A DNA stretch of 19,346 nucleotides. Source: Conoideocrella luteorostrata (taxonomy: Eukaryota; Ascomycota; Sordariomycetes; Hypocreales; Clavicipitaceae). Position numbers and translations under genes: made by a program. Below the pieces are notes generated by a model that worked only from the letters and a program-made list of their open reading frames with translations, searched no databases and was not told where the DNA came from. Below, piece by piece: positions 8,986 to 17,413 of this stretch (the stretch's first letter is position 1; each line of letters begins with the position of its first letter). The stretch spans positions 1 through 19,346 of the forward strand of contig JASWJB010000527.1 in the NCBI GenBank assembly GCA_032433595.1, written 5' to 3'.

Positions 8986-9737
8986 TGGCGGCATAGGCAG
9001 TAGCAGCAGCAGCAGCAGCATCATCATTAGCTGACTCTTCTCTCTCGTGGGTGCCAACTTTTTCCCTCTCCCGAGTGCCGACAGCAGCAGCGGCATCATT
9101 GCCATCATCAGCGGCGGCTGCATCATCCGTAGCATCATCATCATCATCAGCAGCAGCATCTGACTTTTCCCCCTCCCGACCGCTACTACCGTGACCGTCT
9201 TCCTGACCACATTCCTGACCATAATCCTGACCTGTGGCCATCATCATCGTCATTACCATCACCAGTAGCAGCAGCGGCATCATCATCATTATCAGCTGAG
9301 TCTTTCCTCTTCCGAGTGCTGGCTTTTCACGTCTCTCAAGTACTGACAGCAGCGTGGCAGAAACATCAGACTTTTCCCGCCCCCGACCGCTGCCATCGTG
9401 GCCAGAAACTCGACCGGAATCCTGACTTGTGGCCATCACCATTATCAGCAGCAGCAACGAGCGCAGCGAGGCCGGGGGTTTGGGGGCTTGCCCCCATATC
9501 ATCAACACATTGTGACTGGATATCATGGGGGCGCGCCCCCAAACCCCCGGCCTCGCTGCGCTCGCACGTGCGAGCGGCGGCATCATCAATGGCATCATCA
9601 GCAGTAGCAGCAGCGGTGTCAGCGGCGGCGGTATCATACGTGGCATCCTCAGCAGCAGCGGCGGTGGCGGCATCATTAGCTAACCTTTCCCTCCCTCGAG
9701 TGCTGGCTTTTTACTCTCCCGACCTCTCCTATTGTAA
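8986..9737. repeat. A-type repeat block A3
   Basis: The triplet tracts and modules are ordered as in A1: T-like sequence at the start, S near 9030-9080, D at 9168 and 9372, a foldback element at 9458, then CGG/CAG tracts and a final D-like stretch (CTCCCGACCTCTCC, CCGTCTTGCTGAC) that passes into B3. A long minus-strand frame here (8951-9676) is Met/Leu/Ala/Asp-rich triplet translation, not a gene. Confidence 0.8.
9458..9576. repeat. GC-rich foldback element, copy 2, with an 18-bp perfect palindrome
   Basis: The left arm starts at 9458 and the right arm ends at 9564. GAGCGCAGCGAGGCC pairs with GGCCTCGCTGCGCTC, and GGGGGTTTGGGGGC with GCCCCCAAACCCCC, so in this copy the arms are essentially perfect apart from the small nested hairpin positions. 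The end runs into CGCTCGCACGTGCGAGCG (9559-9576), a perfect palindrome. It follows a D module exactly as in copy 1 (CCATCACCATTATCAGCAG just before). Confidence 0.9.
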
Positions 9738-10165
9738 CAGCCTTCCGGACCGTCTTGCTGACTAAATTAGACTGCGGCGGCCAGCAATCCCATCATCAAA
9801 GGAATTGTCTTGGTTAGATTGCCTCACGACATCGAATGGATCTAATGCTTCTTGAACGTCTGTACAATTCCACGAGCTCGCTAACTGACTTTTGGTATCT
9901 AATGCTTTATGCAGTGTACGTTTTCCGAGAATTGAACCTTTGAGCGAGCTCGTCAACTTACTTTCGATATCTGATGTTTTATGCAGTGTATGTCTTCCGA
10001 GAATTGAATCTTTTCACCCAGCTCCTTGCGGCCGGTATGTCTTCCGAGATTTAAACCTTTTCAAGGAGCTTGTCAGATTAACCTGCGATATCCGACGCTT
10101 CTTGCAGAGCCTGTACATTCCGAGATGTAACCCTTTTCAATAAGCTTGTCAGATTGACCGTATAG
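9738..10165. repeat. B-type repeat block B3, truncated at the unique gene block
   Basis: It starts with the A-to-B junction ATCATCAAAGGAATTGTC, TTGGTTAGATTGCCTCACG. About five B units follow (TTCCGAGAATTGAACC at 9930, TTGAGCGAGCTCGTC, TCCGAGATTTAAACC near 10040, ACCTGCGATATCCG at 10080). Repeat similarity stops after CTTGTCAGATTGACCG near 10159, which marks the left boundary of the non-repeated gene region. Confidence 0.8.
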
Positions 10166-10219
10166 AGACTTGGCAGTGGTTTAAAAAAGGTATTGCCTTC
10201 TTAACGACATCCATAGCAA
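10166..10219. other. start of unique sequence, nothing recognised
   Basis: A short AT-rich stretch with no match to the A, B or C repeats and no feature I can name. Confidence 0.4.
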
Positions 10220-10500
10220 ATGTTTCTAAGCACTCTGATAGAAGTCATAGAGCACATCTCAGCGCCTATGTGCTTGGTATTGATGACAAGATCATCTGGC
10301 CTAAAACGTAGGCAAAACTATTGCTATGGGCGTTCTTGTATAGCTGCTGTAGTGTCTGGGGTTCCCAGCACCATGGAGCTGCCCCGGAAGCTCGATATGG
10401 AAGGTCCTTGGAAAGCAGACGACGGGGATCTCATACACATGCGAGTATTACTTGGCAGCATGGAGTATCTAGTCAAGATATTCGGGACATACTGCCCTGG
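10220..10500 (+). pseudogene. degenerate LaeA/UMTA-like methyltransferase fragment
   Basis: Around 10370-10500 one frame reads LDMEGPWKADDGDLIHMRVLLGS (10396-10464), then IFGTYCPG. This resembles the fungal LaeA-like (UMTA) class I methyltransferase segment in which an acidic D-DAE-PW stretch is followed by a D-F-D-L-IHMR-LLGS strand and then a LKPG turn. The usual residues after LLGS (DWP, then Y, then H-LKPGG) are eroded. At the end CCTG is followed by GTGAGT, a good fungal donor. CTACAG at about 10557 could be its acceptor, and the next frame (10559-10657) reads a Gln/Glu/Lys-rich, coiled-coil-like stretch before a stop. No SAM-binding N-terminal half is found. Decayed gene piece; family call by resemblance only. 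Confidence 0.4.
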
Positions 10501-10843
10501 TGAGTGAGCTCTCGAACATTTTCATTGCTTGGCCCACAGTTAAAACTTAGTCTACAGGTTGATGGATTTGAAGGGTAGACTACAAACTGTTGAAGCTGTC
10601 CAAGCCCATCAAGCACAAGAAAACGAGTGCAAGAAAGCCAAGCTAGTTGCGGAGTGAGGACCCTGAAGGTCATAATTTGGCTTTCACATGGTCCAGTCGA
10701 GATCCTTTTTACTGTTTCTCGAGATTCGTTAGGCCGCTTTTTAGCGATAAATGTCAGCGTCATGCTGGCGACTCATTTAGTTGCACCTCTCCACTTAGCG
10801 GCCAGTCGCCTTTACACAATGATCAGCTGCTCTGTCTTACTTC
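10501..10843. other. sequence downstream of the NLR gene; no clear gene
   Basis: It holds the possible intron and short coiled-coil-like frame mentioned for the methyltransferase fragment, then about 190 bp with no recognisable product. On the minus strand this is the 3' flank of the NLR gene. I see no AATAAA-type polyadenylation signal directly after its stop codon, which is common in fungi. Confidence 0.35.
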
Positions 10844-13800
10844 TTAGACGTCAGAGTCTTCATTACAATATTCCATCGTAATAACCCTCCTGGGCGAGTA
10901 TCCAAGCGCGACGTCGGAGTCTCCATTACAAAATTTCATCGTTATAACCCTCTTGGGCGAGTATCCAAGCGCAACGGCGGATCCCGATGTCGCCCATACC
11001 GCGTCCCGATACTCTGGTGGTAGCCAGAGCCAATTTTCTGCGTTCCGTGTGACCCAGCAACCGTCAGCACTGATGCCATATTCAGAGTGAATAAATGTCA
11101 AAGTATTCCTACATTCGCCCCACTGTCCGCGAATATCCTGATCGAACACAAAAGAACCATGGTCGGTGAACAGCCGCGAGTCAAATTCGCTCGATGAGGT
11201 GCATGGGGGGGAAGAATGGTTCTTGAGCATCCGAACGCCGGTATTCACATGCCCGTCACACATCAATTTATAGTCGGAGACCGATGCCACGAGCACCCCG
11301 TCGGCCGAGAAGGCAACCGAAAAGGTCCCCAAAAATGCATGGCGGCCGTGGGCACGTATAGTTTGAGTGCATTCGCCTGAATCCACACGCCAAAGCCGGA
11401 TTATCTGGTCATCGTAGCCAGATGCTATGAGCGCCCCATCGGGTGAGAAGGCCACCGAGCAGACGTTCCCGCTATAGCCATCCAGTGTTTTCAGTATTTG
11501 GATGCATTTGCCCGTACTTACACGCCAGAGTCGGAGCGTCTCGTCACTGGAGCCGGATGCCACGAGCGCCCCATCGGGCGAGAAGGCTACCGAGCAGACG
11601 TCATGACTATGGCCATCCAGCGTTTGGGTGCATTCGCCCGTGCTTACACGCCAGAGTCGGACCGTCTTATCCTCGGAGCCTGATGCAACGAGCGCCCCGT
11701 CGGGCGAAAAGCTCAGCGACCTGACACTATCGCCTTTGCGTTCGAGCTTTCGAAGGTGTTGGCCCGATGTCGCGAGCCTTCCGTCAGCTGAGATTGCCAG
11801 CGACCTGACTTGATTGCTATGTTCTCTGGGCTTCTGAGCGCGTTTACTCGTATTCACACGCCAGAGTCGGACCGTCTTATCCTCGGAGCCCGATGCCACG
11901 AGCGCCCCGTCGGCCGAAAAGGCCACCGACTTGACATTCTTGCTATGGCCATCCAGCTTTTGGGTGCATTCGCCCGTGCTTACACGCCAGAGTCGGACCG
12001 TATTATCCTTGGAGCCCGATACTATAAGTGCCCCGTCGGGCGAGAAGGCCACCGACCTGACCCAGCCCCTATGGCCCACGAGCGTCTTGATACATTTGCC
12101 TGTGCTCAGACACCATAACCAGATCGTACAATCACTGGAGCCAGAAGCCATGAGCGCCCCATCGGGTGAAAAGGCCACCGACCACACCAGGCCTCTGCGG
12201 GTATCCAGCGTTTGAGTGGATTCGCCCGTGTTTGCACGCCAGAGTTGGACCGTCTCCGCGAAGCCTGCTGCCACGAGCGCCCCGTCGGGTGAGAAGGCCA
12301 CCGACCACACCTCGCCGCGAAGGTCGTCCAGCATTTGGGTGCATTTCCCGGTTTTCACATGCCAGAGTTGGACTGTCCTGGCCCCGCCTGCTGCTATATA
12401 CGCCCCGTCGGGCGAGAAGGCCACCGACCAGCCGCTATGGCCCTCAAGCGTCTGAATGCATTCGCCCGTATTCACTCGCCAGAGCTGGATTATCGCGTTA
12501 TCTAACCCCAATGCTACAAGCGCCCCATCGGGCGAGAAAGCCACAGATGTAACACAAGCGGCAAGGCCTTCGAGTGTCTGGAAACATTTGCCCGTGTTCA
12601 CACGCCAGAGTCGAACAGTCCTGTCCAAGGAGCCTGAAGCCACTAGCGTCCCATCGAGCGAGAAGGCGACTGACCAGACATAGTCTCTATGACCTTCAAG
12701 CGTCTGGACGCATGGTCCCCAATATCCCTCCACCTTCGGCAAGATGGACATCCAACGCCGGACCTGCTTTTCGAAGATGACTCGCACTTCGCTCTTCTCC
12801 GGGGCAAATACGAGGAAGGAAAAGTAAAGTTGAAGAGGCACATCGTCAATACCGGATATGTTGGCAAGAATGAAACGCATGGCATCGTCGAGGAAATTGG
12901 AGAGTTCTCCGTTGCCTCGAGTCTTGATCAGAGTCATTTAGCCGCATTCTGGGAGGTATGTAATGTGGGTTTTCACGCACCTTGGAGAATGACTGCATCC
13001 CTGCAATAATACGCACACTTTCCCAAGCCCTCCCCATTAGGCTCAATGACTCAAGCCAGTGAAGGAAATGGCATTTCAAAAACCTCAAGACTTGCTTGCA
13101 ATCATCGTTAAAACCTTGTGTCGCTTGAAGGTGATGAGCCCAGTATAAGCAGGCATACCGCAGCTCAGATGGAAGACTAGTTTCTACTTTGTTTTGCCCG
13201 ACAGCGGATCGAGGTGTGCCAGGTCTTCCTACATCGCAAATATCCTGTCGAAGTGACTCCATTAGACGTAGACAGTGTACTGCCACTGCCTGGTGGGTTT
13301 GCTTCTCGTCAATCCAAAAAGGGTTTTTGTCGCGCTGCGTCGGGTCAAGCAGGAAGTCGCGGAAAGACAGATGTAGCACCCTCACGGGCTCTTCCTCGGA
13401 CAACGGTACGCTGAGGACGGAGTGCAGTACGTACAGTCTGCTAGCAATATCCTCTTTTGCAATGTCGAGAAGGTGCGCTAGTGCCGACGTCGATAAAGGA
13501 CTCGCGAGGATGACAATAGAGCCGACAATGGTTCGAAATTCCAGGATAATATCTCGCTGTTGATTGGCAGACAATCCAGTAATCTGGTTGTCCAACAGTG
13601 GCATGTACACTTTGGCCAGTTGTGATAAGTGGCCCTCTGCTCGTCGCGAAAGAATCTTCTCCAGTTGCTTATCGGGCACGCCAATCCTTCGATCTGCTAT
13701 GAAGAGACATACGGTAGCGGCAAAAATAAAGAGTGGGGTTGCCATCTTCACCAGCTTCTCAATCTTGGAAGTGCCTGGCCAGTCCTCGGCTATTTGTTGG

Positions 13801-15790
13801 CCGTCATTATGATATTTGTCTCGAATCCTCCCCAGCTTGTGTTTCAGAAAGGCACGTATATCACGCTCGATCGTGGGTTTCGATATCTCCTGAAGGACCA
13901 GACCATCGTACTTGACCTTGGTGTCGTTGAATCCTAGTCGAACAGGCTGTTCCGGTCGGCTGGTCACGAAGATCTTTAGTGGCTTAGACTGCAGTGCCAC
14001 GGGGCGAGAGAAAAGTTGAATCAGGAGCTTGATGTCATCCTCCCCCTCGCATTCGTCCAGTGCATCAATGATGATGACAATCGGTTCCGGATTCTGCAAG
14101 TCCCGTGGCATCGTCGATAATGGGCCCCAAATCAGCTTGTCAAACTGGTTTCGGGCCGACCCTCTTAGAATCGTAGGGTCGCTGTCGATCACACCCTTGA
14201 TTCTGGGAGCCAGTGCCGGGACTCTATGCACGAGGTCGGCCGCAATTGTGGACATGAATTTTGCCATGTCCCCTCTATCGGCCTCTCCCCTCTTGAAAAA
14301 GAAGCTGGCGCCGAGGTATCTCTTGGAAGCAAAAAACTGAGCGAGAGTGCGGGACACAGTAGACTTGCCTGTCCCTGCCATGCCGTTGAGCCAAAAGATC
14401 GCCTCCTTTCTGGAATCATTAGCCCATTCTGATATGTCCTTAAGAAGCTCCCGTCGCGTATCGGGAAGACATAGCGGGTTATGTTCTTCAGCACGAGAGT
14501 CGAATGACGCTCCGACAGCAACTCCATCCTCCAATCGAGCAAGGACTGTCTTTTGATCAATATCCAAAACGCCAGTGCTGGCCATGTACACATTAGCTTC
14601 CTTCTAAAGAAGTGATTGTTGGAGAGCGCAGCAAAATACAGTCAACTTGTACCTACTGTACATCTCGCACTCCTGCTCTCACATCGGCCGTGACGGATTG
14701 AAGATTCTCCATGTTCTCGCTAACTTCCGGTACATTAGGTGACGAGGCGAACCTTTGTTCCAAGGTGATACTAACTCGATTTCAGTGCGTCAATCGCACG
14801 CTGCGTATCTTGAAGTTGATTGGCCGGGACATATTCGAGAAGCTCCTTCGCGAATGCCGCCGCCGTAGCAGAGGCATACGGCTGCCAACGATCATTCTTG
14901 TGCGAATCAGCATAATCGCAGATCCCCCTGATCACAAGGCAGGGGAAGAGGTCCATCAGACCCGCAGCTTCCATCTCAAAGCAGATACATTCCTTCCCAA
15001 CCATCTCTGCAAGCTTGTCGCGAATGCTGGCATCTTTGACGAGTGTGTTACCAGAAGCGATGGTACCGTAGTGAATCACCGGGTCGGTTGTTTTCCGCGG
15101 ATCGCGGAAAATCTCCCCCGATGGATCGCACTCGGCGCAAGAACTACCCCCGGCGTGATTGTAGGTTGACGAAAACAGCCGATCATTCCCAAATCCCTGA
15201 TGGAAAAATGCAGGAGCATTATATCGTGTCTCCCGCATCTGGGGATTGGTGTCCAACATATTTTGAAGCAGACCCGGGACCTTCGATGGGGCTATGAAAT
15301 GCTCTGCCTGCAGGCTGGACAGCGCGGTTAGTAGGACCTTTGGGGGTTTGTTTAGGGCGCCTTTTCGCTGCCAATTCTGACCTGGATTCACACTCCCTAG
15401 GTCATATTGTACAACTCCCCCAGTTGTCCCTCTAGGCTGACCGACGACGACATCACCGAGCCGGATGTCCGGGTCTTGATTACGTCCAGGTACTCCACCA
15501 CCAATCCCTACCAGCAAGCCAATTCTGATCTGAGGTAGGGAAGAGAGAAGATTGGAGGCTGTCGTCGCCGCGGAATTCGTTCCAGGTTCACCGGCAGGAA
15601 GCGACGCTATGACAATATAGTGTTTGCCCATCTGACCCCATGAATATGAGTTTGTGTCGGATGGGTGTTGCTCAAAATCGGCAGGTGCCTCGTGGCGAGG
15701 ATCCAGTAAGGCCATCGCCGCCGCACGCTCGATAGGAAGGGCAGCAATCCATCCTATGGTGTAACGGTCTCGGCTGTCCAATTGAATCAT
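10844..15790 (-). CDS. PNP-NACHT-WD40 NLR-like protein (non-self recognition / cell-death receptor family)
   Basis: Proposed exons on the minus strand are 15790-14776, 14723-14657, 14577-12981 and 12922-10844, summing to 4758 nt (1585 codons plus TAA). The first ATG is at 15790; the frame just upstream offers only TTG. Exon 1 is a PNP/UDP-phosphorylase-fold domain (YTIGWIAALPIE, LLVGIGGGVPG, IRLGDVVVGQP, FEMEAAGLMD, ICDYADSHKN). Exon 2 is a helical linker (NLQSVTADVRAGV). Exon 3 is a NACHT NTPase with Walker A GMAGTGKST, Walker B IVIIIDALDEC and KIFVTSRPE, followed by its helical half (HLSFRDFLLD). Exon 4 has about 12 WD40 repeats and a C-terminal WLPPEYR cap. In known fungal NLRs the WD40 part senses a ligand, NACHT oligomerises and the N-terminal domain is the effector; related PNP-fold proteins in immunity cleave nucleosides or ATP. 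Domain calls are firm. Splice sites and function are inferred; no frameshift or stop is seen. Confidence 0.85.
10848..10973 (-). repeat. 63-bp in-frame tandem duplication at the NLR C-terminus
   Basis: 10848-10910 and 10911-10973 are two 63-bp units with about eight differences. On the minus strand they encode VALGYSPKRVITMKFCNGDSD followed by a second version with R, E, Y and E changes. Related proteins usually end once with a short GRV-IMKF segment, so the last 21 codons appear duplicated in frame after the propeller cap. Confidence 0.9.
11225..12703 (-). repeat. about 12 WD40 repeats within the NLR gene, many nearly identical
   Basis: The repeats are mostly 42 residues (126 bp) around a VRSVAFSPDGALVASGS / DKTVRLWRVSTGECTQ pattern. 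Successive lengths I read are 42, 42, 39, 41, 42, 42, 42, 26, 44, 42, 45 and 46 residues. The eighth is cut short after ATSGQH, the third lacks part of its first loop, and the twelfth is degenerate. The variable positions (after GH, between GS and TV, and the residue before LW) are those that face the binding surface in WD40 propellers. High repeat identity is the hallmark of fungal NLRs whose repeat number and sequence evolve by recombination. Confidence 0.85.
12923..12980 (-). other. predicted intron 3 (58 nt, phase 0)
   Basis: Donor GTGCGT follows the codons for QSFSK. The intron contains GGCTAAATGAC as a possible branch point and ends at GATCAAG. It removes an in-frame TAA and joins the NACHT region to the helical segment LSNFLDDAMRFILANI, the order seen in related fungal NLRs. 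The AAG acceptor is weaker than the usual CAG/TAG, but the other AG sites break the frame. Confidence 0.7.
14578..14656 (-). other. predicted intron 2 (79 nt, phase 2)
   Basis: Donor GTAGGT at 14656, branch-like GAAGCTAATG and acceptor GGCCAG ending at 14578. It joins the linker exon to the NACHT frame exactly in phase and removes an in-frame TAG on each side. A shorter alternative ending at CTTTAG would be out of phase. Confidence 0.7.
14724..14775 (-). other. predicted intron 1 (52 nt, phase 1)
   Basis: The exon 1 frame hits TAG at 14773-14771 just after a possible GTTAGT donor (from 14775). A CCTAATG branch-point-like motif follows, then GGAAG or TTAG acceptors. An equally good option shifts both sites by four bases (GTATCA donor at 14771, TTAG acceptor ending at 14720). 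Both keep the linker exon in frame and change only two residues. Without splicing the protein would stop after the PNP domain. Confidence 0.6.
14776..15790 (-). other. exon 1: PNP/UDP-phosphorylase-like N-terminal domain
   Basis: About 338 codons. Landmarks in order are the N-terminal strand YTIGWIAALPIERAAA, IVIASLPAGEPGTNSAA, the phosphate-loop-like GLLVGIGGGVPG, DIRLGDVVVGQP, GGVVQYDLG, the base-binding stretch YGTIASGNTLVKDASIRD, FEMEAAGLMD and the terminal ICDYADSHKND plus an amphipathic helix (ASATAAAFAKELLEYV). The glutamates of FEMEAAG, which contact the ribose in this superfamily, and the aspartate of ICDYAD are present, so an active nucleoside-cleaving enzyme is plausible but not shown. 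Confidence 0.85.
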
Positions 15791-16129
15791 CGTCAAGAAG
15801 TTTCGTCGGGGGTAATCGAAAAGAAGCTTGCGAGGGAAGCCTAATGGCAGGAGAATCAGAAACGACAGGATTCAGGACATCTTCCAAAAGCGGGGAAATT
15901 AGGCATCAGCTGCCTATCCTGCAGGCAGGCATCCCACCTCCATAAGTCCGGGGAGGTCAGCCAAATGGTCAATACAGACCCGACGACAAGCTTCCAATGA
16001 AATGCCGCCAGAGTGCGACGAACCCCCCTGTCTCGATCCCAACGGCCGCCTCCAATCAAATATATCCATGGTGGCGATGAACCCCCGGTCGGCCAAATCG
16101 CCGCGTTAAGGCGAATGGCCGCTACCCGG
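15791..16129. other. 5' flank of the NLR gene; no recognised gene
   Basis: Presumed promoter region of the minus-strand NLR. I see no TATA box or other clear promoter element. The minus strand has a 60-codon frame (15914-16096, ending LMEVGCLPAG) and a continuation of the ankyrin frame, neither of which I recognise. Confidence 0.35.
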
Positions 16130-16634
16130 TAGCACCACATCTCGACTACTCTCTCGTGTCCATTTTGTCCTGCCACAGTGACTGGCGTGTCCCAATTCTC
16201 GTCCATGATGTTCGCATCCGCTCCAACCTCCATCAGAATAATGACAACTCCCTCATAGCCCTTACTAGATGGCCAAAACAGAGACGACCTCCCGGATTCT
16301 GACCTTAAGTTAACTCTTACATCCTATCTTTGCGCCACAATTTTGACAACTGCCTGGTGCCCATTCGTCGCTGCGATCAATAATGGTGTTACCATCCTGA
16401 TATTCTTCATATCTGGTTTAATTTCTTAACTTCTTCATGAAGAAGTTGTTCAAATGCAACAAACATCACCCGTGCGTGCCGCATTGTAAAACATGGCACA
16501 ATTCGCAATTCTTCCCGGATACGAATAAGATCATGCGTAGATAGGAGCTCAAGGACATTGTTGTGGCCACACGTTGCTGCTGCCTTTACCACCTCTTCCG
16601 CAATAGCGATCTCATCTCCTCGCTGGCGGTGCAC
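16130..16634 (-). pseudogene. ankyrin-repeat remnant, probably the tail of another NLR-type gene
   Basis: Reading the minus strand from 16634, RGDEIAIAEEVVKAAATCG resembles the LL-RGDE--ITEEVVKAAA repeats found in the C-terminal region of many fungal NACHT/ankyrin proteins, followed by NVLELLSTHD. After a broken stretch, a second frame from about 16398 reads VTPLLIAATNGHQAVVKIV, then AQR, a TAG stop, then DVRVNLRSESGRSSL, GYEGVVIILMEVGADANI and DTPVTVAGQNGHERVVEM. That is about three ankyrin repeats with typical TPL-AA-NGH and GAD-N motifs, interrupted by an in-frame stop. Both halves lie upstream of and in the same orientation as the intact NLR, so they look like the decayed 3' end of a neighbouring gene. 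It is non-functional as read. Confidence 0.7.
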
Positions 16635-17110
16635 CTATTGGCTCCCGGGGTTGCGACCCTTATTAGTTAGCTGTTTCTTAATATTCTCAATATCCTTCAT
16701 ATGTTCTTAATAAATTAATACTCAATAGATGATTCTCAACTGCCTGAAGAGCCTGAAAGCCACTTGTTGATGTTAGTATTCAGGCCTTGTAGTCATGCCT
16801 TGTGACCTTGCTGGCCATCTACGGCACCGATGGTCCTGACGAGCATCTCCAGTCTCAACACCACCCCTGGTTGTCTCTACTACATGCCGTGCTATGAAGG
16901 AATCAGACACGAATGCCCTATGCCCTATGCCCTGCCCAACTGTCACTCCCACATGGCCCCCAACTCGGCGGGACGGCGCGCGCAAGGCGCGGCGCAGCCG
17001 CGCGCGGATTTTGGCGCACTATTTACATGACGTTTCTGCAAGGCTTGCGCATGTACATGCTCTGTTGGCAGTGAGGGCGCCTGTGTGTGTGCGGTCAGGG
17101 GCGCGGCCGC
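16635..17110. other. intergenic; AT-rich then GC-rich, no gene seen
   Basis: 16660-16740 is AT-rich (TTAATATTCTC, AATAAATTAATACTCAATAG). From about 16960 the sequence turns strongly GC-rich (GGCGCGCGCAAGGCGCGG, CAGCCGCGCGCGG). A small TGCCCTATGCCCTATGCCCT tandem lies near 16915. No frame here looks coding. Confidence 0.4.
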
Positions 17111-17356
17111 AACTCAACGGCCAGCGCTCGTACCGCCACGAAACCTGGCGCAAACGACTCGCAAAGACGCCGCGTACACAATGCACATGAAATAAAGGCC
17201 AAAGCAGGCACTCCCGGCGCGCGCGGCAACTCTGCGGCGGGCAGCGCACAAAATGCCGGCGGGATGGGTGGTTTTTCGCTTGAGTGGTAAGCGGAAAGGG
17301 AGGAGGTTATAAGCAGAAAAAGGACCAGACTGTGGGCCGTGTTCCTTTTACTAGGA
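17111..17356 (-). repeat. inverted partial copy of a C-block head (left arm of inverted repeat)
   Basis: 17211-17356 is the exact reverse complement of 17414-17559 (146 bp; I found no mismatch when reading both through). Further out, 17111-17165 is complementary to 17597-17649 with a few differences, while the parts between (17166-17210 and 17560-17596) do not match. The left arm is thus the start of a C block in opposite orientation. Confidence 0.95.
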
Positions 17357-17413
17357 CTAACGACTCCTGCTGTCACTCCTCTCTCTAGTAGAGTAGTAAC
17401 TGCAAGGTCTCCA
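17357..17413. other. 57-bp spacer between the perfect inverted-repeat arms
   Basis: A unique sequence rich in short pyrimidine runs and containing CTCTCTCTAGTAGAGTAG. It does not occur elsewhere in the window. Confidence 0.8.

Noticed and set aside
11443..12683. Plus-strand frames opposite the WD40 repeats
   Set aside because: They are antisense shadows that repeat with the WD40 units (Arg/Pro/Ser-rich) and have no independent support.
14189..14585. Separate NACHT gene starting at the ATG at 14585
   Set aside because: A phase-matched intron links this frame to a typical linker exon and the PNP exon, and the domain order fits a known fungal NLR architecture. A separate start cannot be fully excluded without transcripts.
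14711..15169. 152-codon plus-strand frame opposite the PNP domain
   Set aside because: Antisense shadow of a clearly recognisable coding exon.
16894..17190. 98-codon plus-strand frame in the GC-rich stretch left of the inverted repeat
   Set aside because: It crosses into the inverted C-head copy, is Arg/Ala/Pro-rich as expected for GC-rich DNA, and has no recognisable motif.
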